Assembly (NCBI RefSeq): GCF_000582685.1
Contig: NZ_KK073768.1
Span: 1,066,790 to 1,111,155, forward strand
Direction: 5' to 3'
From: [Scytonema hofmanni] UTEX 2349
GTDB lineage: Bacteria > Cyanobacteriota > Cyanobacteriia > Cyanobacteriales > Nostocaceae
DNA: 44,366 nucleotides
The position numbers and the translations under genes were made by a program. This document shows, in pieces, positions 7,908 to 15,779 of the stretch. Position 1 is the first letter of the stretch. Every line of letters starts with the position of its first letter. The notes below the pieces were generated by a model. It did not search any database. It saw only the letters and a program-made list of their open reading frames with translations, and was not told where the DNA came from.

Positions 7908-8486
7908 TTAGTTATTAATTTTAATTAGGTTAAATGACTGATATAAACTCGGCTCACTGTGAGGTTGTAAATCACAGATTCTAACGCCAGTTGCCTTTAT
8001 ATCTTGAGTTACTGCTTGTTTTGAGAAGCGTTTTTTTTGTGTAGCTAAACCCATTTCTTTGAGTAATCGATTAATGTGGCGATCGCTAATTTCAATTCCA
8101 AATTCAGTTGCCAAATGTTTGCTCAACCATTGAGATGTCCAACTACTAAATGCATAGCCATACTTTCGTGGGCTATGACTCAGCAATTCTTTTAATCTTT
8201 GGATATATTGTTCATTTACAATTTTCGGTCTGCCTATTGATCGTTGCTGCCATTGCTCCACTAAACCTGCTTTGGTAATAGCAATCCAATAACGTGCCAT
8301 TTCCTGAGAGCAACCTAAAATTTGACAGATTTCGGTTTGCGATTTCCCCATATCTGCCAGCAACATAATTTCTAGACGCCGACGGTATTCTGGTTGCAAA
8401 TTACCTTGCAAATTCTTTAATAAATCCTTGTGCTGAAGAGGTGTTAAAAACTTACTTTCATTGTCTTGAAAAGAATTTATTGACAT
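7908..8486 (-). CDS. Tandem helix-turn-helix protein, IS630-transposase-like DNA-binding part
   Basis: This 192-aa protein starts at ATG 8486 (MSINSFQDNES); an extension to 8678 runs into repeat DNA and is unlikely. The first helix-turn-helix is at about residues 30-70 (RRRLEIMLLADMGKSQTEI, then CQILGCSQEMARYW). The linker GRPKIV leads to a winged-helix region (SPRKYGYAFSSWTSQWLSKH, then EISDRHINRLLKEMGL). This is the double DNA-binding architecture of IS630/Tc1-type transposases, but no DDE catalytic domain follows. The protein ends about 30 residues later. It is intact and only 21 bp upstream of the exporter gene, so it is probably a co-transcribed, domesticated regulator rather than a transposase. 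Function is inferred. Confidence 0.7.
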   Translation of the reverse strand: MSINSFQDNESKFLTPLQHKDLLKNLQGNLQPEYRRRLEIMLLADMGKSQTEICQILGCSQEMARYWIAITKAGLVEQWQQRSIGRPKIVNEQYIQRLKELLSHSPRKYGYAFSSWTSQWLSKHLATEFGIEISDRHINRLLKEMGLATQKKRFSKQAVTQDIKATGVRICDLQPHSEPSLYQSFNLIKINN

Positions 8487-8675
8487 AGAATTGATTACTA
8501 AATCAAAAATCAAAATTTTGCCCAAATGCATCCACAATTGTGCTGCTTTAAAAGTCAAAACTAATACCCAAATGTCATTCTGAGTGGAGCGTTCCCGAAG
8601 GCATTGTCCTTCAAGTTTTCCAGTCGCTACAACAGGAGAAAATACGCACAGCAAAAGTTTCGCAACGAGCTGATT

Positions 8676-8788
8676 CAATACGGTTCGGGTAAGGATTTTT
8701 CGTGGTGATTTAGGGTATGTAGAGACGCGATATATCGCGTCTCTACAAGGTTTTTGGTTTATCGAATTTTCTTATCCGAACCGTATTG
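8676..8788. mobile_element. Miniature inverted-repeat element, family A, with perfect 10-bp target duplication
   Basis: A 113-bp element with inverted ends caatacggttcgggtaagga (8676-8695) and its complement (8769-8788, 18 of 20 paired). It is flanked by identical cgagctgatt at 8666-8675 and 8789-8798. The 28-bp palindrome at 8719-8746 sits at its exact centre, so the whole element can fold into one long hairpin. No coding capacity is seen. The remaining gene-free DNA from 8799 to 9446 holds only another palindrome (9372-9399). Confidence 0.85.
8719..8746. repeat. gtagagacgcga-type palindrome (perfect)
   Basis: gtagagacgcgata and its exact complement, 28 nt, at the centre of the family A element. 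Confidence 0.9.
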
Positions 8789-9371
8789 CGAGCTGATTAA
8801 CTTGCGTGTTTAGGGGTGTAGTGAAACTCTAAACTCCGCTTTGTTACGTACCTTCAGGTTCTGCGAGGCAATACAGAATGACAAAATAATACTTTTGCTC
8901 GCATCTTCTAATCTTGACTTTATCCATTTTCCACAAAACGCGATCGCATGAACTTAAACCAGAAGTGGAATTTAGGCTTTAACTTTTCCGGTTTTGGCAA
9001 AACCAATGAATTAGAAGTAACCAATAATTACCACTGCAAACTGTATATGAAGTGATTAGCTGGACTTGATAAGTTATCCCTGGTGATGCAGTAGACTAAT
9101 TAGATTTACCATGTTTTTATCGGCAGATTTTGATAAATCAGAAGTCATCTGTCTCAATTAAATATCAATGATAACTAAATCTTTCCGCATCTATCTAAAG
9201 GTAGAAATTTATAAAAATAATATTTAGTATTAATTTTTACTGTCGAATCATAAGTTATTTGTCGTCGTCACAAATTAATTAAGACTTAGGCAACTCATAT
9301 AATGTCCGGTAAATAACTTACAATTTAAAGACGTAAAGAGTGGAACGTCTCTTGCGTTGGTTGAAATTAAT

Positions 9372-9399
9372 GTAGAGACGTAGCATTGCTACGTCTCTT
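9372..9399. repeat. gtagagacgtagc-type palindrome
   Basis: gtagagacgtagca mirrored by tgctacgtctctt, 28 nt, starting 47 bp past the stop of the GIY-YIG gene (minus strand). A related copy lies at 10033-10061 on the other side of that gene. No terminal repeats or target duplication are visible here. Confidence 0.8.
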
Positions 9400-9446
9400 G
9401 GTATCAGGTAACACATCATTAATTTTGGTCGATGTCTAATATTTAT

Positions 9447-9992
9447 TCACTTCAAATCGAGTAATCCTTCTTCTTTTAACTTAGGATTAAAGCGAATTTG
9501 AAGTTGCAATCCACGCGCTTGCAACACTTCTAAAATTTCAGCTTCTACTCGTCGCGCCACATTTTTCATAATTTTAACTTGCGCCATCTCATCTATTAAT
9601 GGATTTTCATAACTTGCCTGTTCTTCAGGTGTCATTACCGCTTTAGCATCAATAGGCTGCGTCCATTTTTCTTTTTGTTCGGCATTTCCCCAAGGAACAC
9701 TGTTATTTTCCGCAATCCACGCATTTTCAATGTTTTCTAAAATGGCGCGGCTAGGTCGCTCAATGGTTTGGACTTTTACCCAATAGCAATTTTGAGGTTG
9801 ACGTACTAAATGCTGTTTTAGACTGAGATATACATCGCGAGAATAGCCAACAAATTGCAGCACTTTTTCTCGATCAAAAATTGCATAGACTCCTATCTTA
9901 GTCTGAAATTGTTCAGGTAATTGACCGTTATCGTCAATGTAAGCAATATATTCGAGAGTTGCTAAAGATGAAATATTTGTTTGGGTTGTCAT
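9447..9992 (-). CDS. GIY-YIG nuclease-family protein
   Basis: This 181-aa protein has a GIY-YIG-type module at about residues 32-95. GVYAIFDREKVLQFVGYSRD corresponds to the GVY...YIG strands (here GVY and FVGYS), followed by helix SLKQHL and ERPSRAILENIENAWIAENN, which carries the conserved Glu region. The second Tyr of the classic motif is replaced in a degenerate FVG, so catalytic activity is uncertain. The C-terminal 80 residues (MTPEEQASYENPLIDEMAQV) are a helical extension seen in stand-alone cyanobacterial members. It is flanked by palindromes on both sides. The cellular role is unknown; no restriction or repair partner is adjacent. Confidence 0.65.
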   Translation of the reverse strand: MTTQTNISSLATLEYIAYIDDNGQLPEQFQTKIGVYAIFDREKVLQFVGYSRDVYLSLKQHLVRQPQNCYWVKVQTIERPSRAILENIENAWIAENNSVPWGNAEQKEKWTQPIDAKAVMTPEEQASYENPLIDEMAQVKIMKNVARRVEAEILEVLQARGLQLQIRFNPKLKEEGLLDLK

Positions 9993-10032
9993 AAATGAAA
10001 ATTAAAAATTGCTAATTGTGAGGTGGTCACTA

Positions 10033-10061
10033 GTAAAGACGTAGCAGTGCTACGTCTCTAC
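10033..10061. repeat. gtaaagacgtagc-type palindrome
   Basis: gtaaagacgtagca and tgctacgtctctac pair around one central base. It lies 6 bp past the stop codon of the minus-strand gene ending at 10068, so it may serve as its terminator. Confidence 0.8.
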
Positions 10062-10067
10062 AAAATT

Positions 10068-10400
10068 CTATTCCCTATTACATTTTTTCATGTAAATTGC
10101 ACAAAGACGACTGGGTTTGAATATTTTGGCATTAAACATGAAGTTTGGCGGGACGTTAATAATTATGTAGTCGCTATTATCATGATATTTTTCAAATTCG
10201 GCTGGCATTCCTTTGGGAGTAGTGAAGCTATAAGGAACTGGTTGAAAAAGTAATTCTGTAAACTCGACTTTTTCACAGTTGAGTTGTTGACAAACTTGGT
10301 TGAGAAAAGTATCATTAGTCAACAAGTTGAAAAGGCTTTCTTTCGCTTGTGGTTCTAGAGTGAAACTGCTATCAAAGTTTTGGACAATTTTAAAAGGCAT
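10068..10400 (-). CDS. Hypothetical protein, 110 aa
   Basis: I do not recognise this protein. It is 110 aa and starts MPFKIVQNFDSSF. It has a helical middle (AKESLFNLLTNDTFLNQVCQ) and a beta-rich end (DYIIINVPPNFMFNAK). No signal peptide, membrane segment or motif is visible. It is the only open frame on this strand in the interval, and the following palindrome could act as terminator. The N-terminal wording (lengths of acidic and aromatic residues, FNLLTNDTF) resembles small Nif11-type or nitrile-hydratase-alpha-like leader proteins only weakly, so I make no family claim. Confidence 0.5.
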   Translation of the reverse strand: MPFKIVQNFDSSFTLEPQAKESLFNLLTNDTFLNQVCQQLNCEKVEFTELLFQPVPYSFTTPKGMPAEFEKYHDNSDYIIINVPPNFMFNAKIFKPSRLCAIYMKKCNRE

Positions 10401-10838
10401 TTTTCTTAGAGATATATATTAGCGCTAATGGCGATCGCTTCTTTAAAAGTTGGGCGCACGGAAACCGTGACGCACCCACTTTTCGCTTCTTTAAAATAGC
10501 GTATTGGATTATGTGACTTCTGTCAGCCACTAAATAAGTAGATGAAATTAAACGTAAAATACTCAGGACTTACGCAACTGGCACAAAGCGCGGGGGGGGC
10601 AGACAAGGACAAATACATCTGAACATGACTTGCGCTCTTGGTAGTGTGGAGGATTTGCGCTTCAAGGCATTCTGACAGACAGGCGATCGCGCGTCAGAGA
10701 ATGGACAATACTCTTGATTGTCAAAATATGAGTTGACGCTGCGAAAATTTCAACATTTAGTAATAAATTACACTATTTGGTGATGTGTATTTAGTGCTAT
10801 TCAAGACACAAGGTTTTGCCCCGTATTCACAATTCAAC
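10401..10838. other. Gene-free interval with hairpin and solitary element end
   Basis: A long imperfect hairpin (10445-10483, aaaagt...gcacgg / ccgtg...actttt) lies upstream of the unknown gene. A lone aggacttacgca (family B terminus) occurs at about 10565, followed by a run of eight G's. I see no gene here. Confidence 0.6.
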
Positions 10839-11549
10839 TCAGATGGTTCCGTCTGAGTTGTCGCGGTGATTATTTAACGATTCGAGCCGTGACAGCCATG
10901 CGTTGAAGTGAGGACATCGGCTCCGAATTACTTGCAGTCCAATCCGTTCAGCCAACTGTGGTCCAAAAGCAGACTTTGCTCTTCCATAATCAGGAAACTG
11001 AGCGATGATGCGTTTACTGGGAGCTGTATCCTGTCCGTCGTTGATCAACTCAGGTGTTTCATATTGATTAGCGATCGCCCTGAGATCCTCAATCTCCTTT
11101 GTGCGACGAGCATCAAGATATTCAAAGCACGTTGGATCAGCAAAAAGATATGCCTCATATTCATGTAACTGAATGTACGGGATGAATCGGTAATCGTTGA
11201 TATCTTCTGCAAAGCGTTGCTCTAGAAATTCGACCCGTTCTACAGGATTTTGGCGCAGACTCTCAGCTTCAGCCAATCCCGGAAAATCAGGAGCAATAGC
11301 ATACAAATCAATCATCGTAGTAAAGAACACCTTAGAGCCTTTCTCCTGCTTGAGAAGGCGCAGAATGTCATCCTTCATAGGCTCGTACTTTCGACCGCCA
11401 CCGCGATGCACATAACCTTTTTTTCTGGCATGGGCAATCAGCATAATCTTGTCCATAAAAACACTATATTGAGCAAGATATAGTTTTAGGATGTTATCGG
11501 CGAATGTCTGCTCAGTTTGTCCTTCAGCAAATAGGTAGAGGCGCATCAT
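10839..11549 (-). CDS. DUF4276-family protein, putative TOPRIM-like effector of an ATPase-coupled module
   Basis: This 236-aa protein starts at ATG 11549, whose A is the last base of the ATPase stop codon (TAATG overlap); a GGGGGAGG site precedes it. The N-terminal strand MMRLYLFAEGQTE (Glu9, Glu13) is followed by an acidic motif FFTTMIDLYAIAPDFPG (Asp81, Asp88) and IQLHEYEAYLF (His129, Glu130, Glu132). That spacing of acidic residues is typical of DUF4276 and resembles TOPRIM-type metal centres. It is translationally coupled to an AAA ATPase. Paired ATPase/TOPRIM-like genes (for example OLD-type and PARIS systems) are anti-phage modules, so a nuclease effector role is likely but unproven. 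Confidence 0.75.
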   Translation of the reverse strand: MMRLYLFAEGQTEQTFADNILKLYLAQYSVFMDKIMLIAHARKKGYVHRGGGRKYEPMKDDILRLLKQEKGSKVFFTTMIDLYAIAPDFPGLAEAESLRQNPVERVEFLEQRFAEDINDYRFIPYIQLHEYEAYLFADPTCFEYLDARRTKEIEDLRAIANQYETPELINDGQDTAPSKRIIAQFPDYGRAKSAFGPQLAERIGLQVIRSRCPHFNAWLSRLESLNNHRDNSDGTI

Positions 11550-12649
11550 TAATGTGGTCCTCCCCCGGCGATATTTTTCTCCCAAACTTCTCCCAAGCTG
11601 TACTCATCGAGCCAAGGTTCCAATTCTAAGGGATTTAGCCGCTTAAATTGCGACTCCTTACCCTCTCGCTTTACCGCAATCACATCTTCAGGATCAAAAT
11701 TATCCAAAAAAGAACTAGATTGGGTGCTGATGAGGATTTGCGTATGGAGCGAAGCCTTGCTAAACAAGGCAGCCACAACATTTAGAGCATAGGGGTGAAG
11801 ACCTAATTCTGGCTCATCAACAACGATGAGTTCTGGTAGTTCATCCTCTGGCTGTAAAAGCAGTGTTACAAGACATATAGCGCGTAAAGTTCCATCTGAA
11901 AATTGATGGGGTCCAAATACACTATCTGACTCCTTTTCTTGCCAGTTCAGAATGACACGATTAGATGCATCTGGCTCAAGAACAAAGTCATCGAAAAATG
12001 GTGCAATCAAACGGATTGTTCCGACGATACGTTGATAAGCTGAAATACTGTCTTTGCGGAATTTCAGAAGTAATGCAGCTAAATTTCCGGCATCAGGCAT
12101 GAGCCATCGGGTATCGCCAATGTAACAGGATTGCCGCACTGCCGCCGTAGAAGATGTATCGTGAAAGTGATATACACGGCAACGATCGAGCAAGTACTTG
12201 AGCGTCCTGGCTGTTTGTTTACCTTCCTGTACTGCTTCACTAATTTTTGTTTCCTGATGCCCTGCACCCAACTGGTCAACCCTTGGGGATGTCCTACCCG
12301 TTTCCAGAAAGCTCAATGTTTCATCGGCGAAGATCAGCGTATCAACAGCGGCATGGAATAATCGCAGATTATAAATATCTACCCCGTTTTCGACTTCAAA
12401 CTCCAATTTTGCTTCGATCTGAGGAGTTATCTTGGGTCCAAAGTGCAAGAGAGACTGAGCACGCCCCGACATACCGATATATTGTTGGAAGCGTCCCGCC
12501 ATCATCTCATTAAGCATCTTGAAGAACGAGATGAGATTGCTTTTGCCTGCTCCGTTTGCTCCAATCAAGATATTTAAGGGACGCAACTCAAGATCCATCG
12601 TTTTAATAGACTTGAATCCGTTAAGGGTTAATCGTTGCAGCTTGTTCAA
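11549..12649 (-). CDS. AAA ATPase (AAA_15/AAA_21, RecF/OLD-like) partner of DUF4276
   Basis: This 366-aa protein opens with LQRLTLNGFKSIKTMDLELR, the N-terminal strand set of SMC/RecF-like ATPases. Walker A is GANGAGKS at 30-37. A signature-like FSDGTLRAI lies at 250-258, Walker B LIVVDEPELGLHP at 274-286 (Asp278, Glu279), and a D-loop/sensor region ISTQSSSFLDNF follows. The compact length with no coiled-coil arm matches the OLD/AAA_21 group rather than SMC or RecN. It is the first gene of a two-gene operon, its stop overlapping the DUF4276 start. It probably senses infection or damage and controls the partner. Intact by sequence. Confidence 0.8.
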   Translation of the reverse strand: MNKLQRLTLNGFKSIKTMDLELRPLNILIGANGAGKSNLISFFKMLNEMMAGRFQQYIGMSGRAQSLLHFGPKITPQIEAKLEFEVENGVDIYNLRLFHAAVDTLIFADETLSFLETGRTSPRVDQLGAGHQETKISEAVQEGKQTARTLKYLLDRCRVYHFHDTSSTAAVRQSCYIGDTRWLMPDAGNLAALLLKFRKDSISAYQRIVGTIRLIAPFFDDFVLEPDASNRVILNWQEKESDSVFGPHQFSDGTLRAICLVTLLLQPEDELPELIVVDEPELGLHPYALNVVAALFSKASLHTQILISTQSSSFLDNFDPEDVIAVKREGKESQFKRLNPLELEPWLDEYSLGEVWEKNIAGGGPH

Positions 12650-13007
12650 AAGTCGGTCTCCTGAATCCGTAAATGTGTATTTGCTTCCTCTTGTCTAACA
12701 CCCACATACTTTTAGTAGAGCATTATTTTGATTTTGTAAATAGAAAATCTGAAAAACCTCTTTGGCATTGAAAAAGGGACTGGGGATTAGGGACTGGGGA
12801 CACTTTCCTTACTTGGAAGGGGATTGGGACCCCCTTGTTTTAAAGAAAACTATTCCTAGTCCCCAGTCCCCAGTCCCCAGTAAGGCGAGCGCCATTCCTC
12901 ACCGACTTGCTGCGCTCCCCGTCGGAGAATCCTGGCGCGACCTGTTAAGAGACCATCTTGTAGAAAGAAACACATATCTCGGCTCAATGCCTATGAGAAT
13001 CGAGATT
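12650..13007. repeat. Intergenic repeats between the cellulose cluster and the ATPase gene
   Basis: Heptamer-type repeats gggactggggatta (from 12776) and the reverse tagtccccagtccccag (12857-12880) can pair. A further hairpin gccattcctcaccgac (12891-12906) / gtcggagaatcctggcgc (12921-12938) follows. This is the 3' side of the bcsA-like gene and the 5' side of the ATPase gene, so it probably holds a terminator and a promoter, though no clear promoter boxes stand out. Confidence 0.65.
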
Positions 13008-15614
13008 CTACATGACTTGCAAAAGTTGTTTAATTTTGCTGTCTTGTCGCGGCTTCAATTTCTCTGGAAAATTCAACTCAATACCAATCTTGCCATTTGC
13101 CTGTTCTTCTACTGAGGAAATTTCGGCAACAAGTTTGCTTTGGTTTCCCTGTTCGTGACTCAAGAGTAAACCAACAAGCGGCTTGAGAGTCCGCATGGTG
13201 TGCAAGTCTTGTTGTCCAAGGATTTTGTTAGAAAATAAGGCTTTTTTGCTTTGTAATTCTAGCCGTAAACCTGTAACCCCTAGTTCCGTTGCGACTCCTT
13301 CAAATAACTGACCATCCCAGTAAAGTTGACCTTCTTCGCGTACCTGCTTGCGTACCTTCCTGCGTCTAGATGGTTGGAGGTCACGCAAAGAGCGAGTCAA
13401 ACTGGTAGCGAGGAAGCCAAGGGAAGCGACTGGCTGGTCTATATCCTGGCGCTTTTGAGAATACCATTCTCGCACGTCAGAATACAAAACTATAGTTAAA
13501 GCATCTAGCTGGGCGCGATTGGGATCGATAAAATCAATTGCCAAAAGCGTTTTTGTATCATTAACTGGAGTCAAACCAATAACTCGTCCTGTCAGGTTAG
13601 CGCGAGCAACAAAATCTCCCATCACTTCAACTTGGACTTCATCTGGTAAATTGGGCCAAGATTCCAAAGAAATCAATGCCCCAGTTTCTGAGATATTCAC
13701 CGTTTCACCCCTGATGGTTAAGCCGTTACTATAAATCTCCACCCTTAGGTGTCGGTTTAAGCGGTGTGCTGTACGGACTTGCGGTTGTTCAAGACCAACT
13801 AATAAAGCTGCTGATAGCAAAATTAAGTTAAAGCCAGACCACAAAGTATTCACGAATACAGCTTGAGAATCCTCTGGACGTAGCAACAACCAATAAGGAA
13901 CTGCAAGCAAAGAAGAGACAACAAATGCAGTGACTATAAACAGACTGCGCGTCGATCGCCAATCAAAGGTACGTTTGCTAATATTTGATCCTTTGTCGGT
14001 AACGTTAAACGAACCGAGTTTAGGGTTAAGTAGCGCCAACATCGTTACCCATCCAGTCTGGAAAGCCATTGCAAATTCAAAAATTTCGTTCCAGAAAGAA
14101 AAGCGGACATATTTGTAGATGATGTGGTTAGTAAAAAGCGAGAGGAGAATATGTGGTATAGCATAAGCCAGAGTTTCATAACCTAAACCCCGGACAGAGT
14201 TAATGCCAAATAATAAAAACAGAGTGGGAGCGATCGCATATACTAATCGCGGATATCCATACAAAAAGTGGGATGTCGCACTAAAATAACAAATCCGCTG
14301 GGGAATCGTTAATTTTAAGTTGAGGTTAAATAACGGATTTTCCAGTCGCAAAATTTGCGCCATTCCCCTAGCCCAGCGCACTTGTTGACCGACATAGGAA
14401 GAAAATGTATCTGGTGCTAAACCCGCCACCATAATTTTGTCGTAATATACCGACTTGTAACCCCGCGAATGCAACCGCAGTGCAGTGTGACAATCTTCAG
14501 TAACCGTTTCTACAGCAATTCCCCCAACTTCTAAAGCGTGTTTTTTGCGGATCACAGCAGCAGAACCGCAAAAAAATGCAGCATTCCAAAAATCATTGCC
14601 CTTTTGCAGCACCTTGTAGAATAGTTCATTACCCACCGGAATTTTACCGCCTGTGAGCAAATTACGCTCGAAGGGGTCAGGGTTATAGAACCAGTGCGGA
14701 GTTTGGACAAACGATACTTTCGGATCGAAGAAAAAGCCTACGGTATGCACAAGAAACTGGCGCGATGGAATGTGATCGCAATCCAAAATCATGACTAAAT
14801 CGCCGTCAGTTTTGCCAAAAGCGGTGTTGATATTTCCAGCTTTAGCGTGGTCGTTATTGTCCCGCGTCATGTGTATGCAGCCGAGTTCTTCGCACATTTG
14901 GCGGATTTGCTCGCGTCTTCCGCGCAAACTTTCATGACGGGGATCGCTTTGTTTGTATCTTTCTGGGCGACCATCATCAAGAACATAAACCTTTTTTTTC
15001 CCAGGAGCGTAATCGCAATTTATAGATGCTAATGCGGTCTTACGGACAATTTCAACGTCTTCGTTGAAGGTGGGAATGTAAATATCAACTTGAAACCATT
15101 CTTCTTCAGGAAGGGCAGCAAGACTAATTGGCTGGCGTTCTTTAATTTTGAGAGTTTGAACGTATGCCAATACCAAAGTTAGGATCGCATAAAGTTCTGC
15201 GAAATACAACAGTAAGCAAGCGATACTGTTAATCCAACCATCAAAATTGAGGGTGTAGCTTGTGCGGTAATATAAATAACGCAGTGTTGTTACTAAACTC
15301 AGCCACACCATGAATAAATGATAATACTGGCTGATTTCGGCAGAAGTTTCTTGCTCTTCTACCCGGACGATGAACTGACCGAGTAGTAATAAAAACACAG
15401 CTACTACCCCCTGCTGCCAAATTGCGAGTGGAGTAATAATTAGTGGCAGTGAGAGCAACAAGAGCAGCAAAACTACCCACTTCAACCCTTTTATGCCAAT
15501 AGGAGCTAAAACACGTTCAAAAAATCCCGGTATGGAGTCAACTAAGAAAGTGGTGATTTTAGGACGTGGGCGATCGCCTGGTGAGCGAGGTGGTCTAAAT
15601 GAGGACGAAGACAT
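13008..15614 (-). CDS. bcsA: Cellulose synthase catalytic subunit (BcsA-type GT2) with PilZ domain
   Basis: This 868-aa inner-membrane processive beta-glycosyltransferase uses UDP-glucose. Membrane spans cover about 43-150 and 435-605. The GT2 core carries VLDDG (213-215), DCD (278-280), the gating FFCGSAAV (347-354), TED (372-374) and QQVRW (410-414), all intact. A PilZ domain follows with RTAHR (614-618) and NISETG (640-645), the c-di-GMP-binding pair, so synthesis should be c-di-GMP-activated. After about residue 745 comes an extension (RRKVRKQVREEG...ATELGVTGLRLEL) that resembles a second, degenerate PilZ fold. The family is usually 700-870 residues. It is last in a five-gene minus-strand cluster behind bcsB. 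Cellulose is the likely product; a related beta-glucan cannot be excluded. Confidence 0.92.
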   Translation of the reverse strand: MSSSSFRPPRSPGDRPRPKITTFLVDSIPGFFERVLAPIGIKGLKWVVLLLLLLSLPLIITPLAIWQQGVVAVFLLLLGQFIVRVEEQETSAEISQYYHLFMVWLSLVTTLRYLYYRTSYTLNFDGWINSIACLLLYFAELYAILTLVLAYVQTLKIKERQPISLAALPEEEWFQVDIYIPTFNEDVEIVRKTALASINCDYAPGKKKVYVLDDGRPERYKQSDPRHESLRGRREQIRQMCEELGCIHMTRDNNDHAKAGNINTAFGKTDGDLVMILDCDHIPSRQFLVHTVGFFFDPKVSFVQTPHWFYNPDPFERNLLTGGKIPVGNELFYKVLQKGNDFWNAAFFCGSAAVIRKKHALEVGGIAVETVTEDCHTALRLHSRGYKSVYYDKIMVAGLAPDTFSSYVGQQVRWARGMAQILRLENPLFNLNLKLTIPQRICYFSATSHFLYGYPRLVYAIAPTLFLLFGINSVRGLGYETLAYAIPHILLSLFTNHIIYKYVRFSFWNEIFEFAMAFQTGWVTMLALLNPKLGSFNVTDKGSNISKRTFDWRSTRSLFIVTAFVVSSLLAVPYWLLLRPEDSQAVFVNTLWSGFNLILLSAALLVGLEQPQVRTAHRLNRHLRVEIYSNGLTIRGETVNISETGALISLESWPNLPDEVQVEVMGDFVARANLTGRVIGLTPVNDTKTLLAIDFIDPNRAQLDALTIVLYSDVREWYSQKRQDIDQPVASLGFLATSLTRSLRDLQPSRRRKVRKQVREEGQLYWDGQLFEGVATELGVTGLRLELQSKKALFSNKILGQQDLHTMRTLKPLVGLLLSHEQGNQSKLVAEISSVEEQANGKIGIELNFPEKLKPRQDSKIKQLLQVM

Positions 15615-15779
15615 AAATGAAAAAGAGGGGTAAAGGGGTTTTTAAGAGGGGTAAAGGGGTTTTTAAGAGGGGTAAAGGGCAAAGGGGAAAGGGGAAAGGT
15701 ATGGAAACAAAATACGGATTTATTCAAATAACTCTATATTTCTTACCCAGTCCCCAGTCCCCAGTCCCCAGTCCCCCGA
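15615..15779. repeat. Tandem and dispersed repeats between bcsB and bcsA
   Basis: Three copies of an aagaggggtaaaggggtttt-type unit occur at about 15620-15680. A 40-nt repeat follows at 15709-15748 (aaaatacggattt...tttcttaccc), then the heptamer array cccagtccccagtcccc to 15776. The 40-nt repeat recurs with two mismatches in opposite orientation at 22029-22068, inside the 5' end of the TPR gene. Confidence 0.8.

Larger units (their letters stand above)
8573..8883. repeat. Outer inverted-repeat pair tgtcattctg around the family A element
   Basis: tgtcattctg (8573-8582) and cagaatgaca (8874-8883) are inverted. The sequence just inside the first arm (gagtggagcgttcccgaagg) is a frequent cyanobacterial dispersed-repeat motif. 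The 113-bp element at 8676-8788 appears to have inserted into this older repeat. Confidence 0.45.

Noticed and set aside
8487..8678. 64-residue N-terminal extension of the HTH protein
   Set aside because: It runs through dispersed-repeat DNA into the 113-bp element; the HTH region is complete from 8486.
12762..13115. 117-aa open frame on + strand across the bcsA 3' end
   Set aside because: It is composed of heptamer repeats and antisense bcsA sequence.
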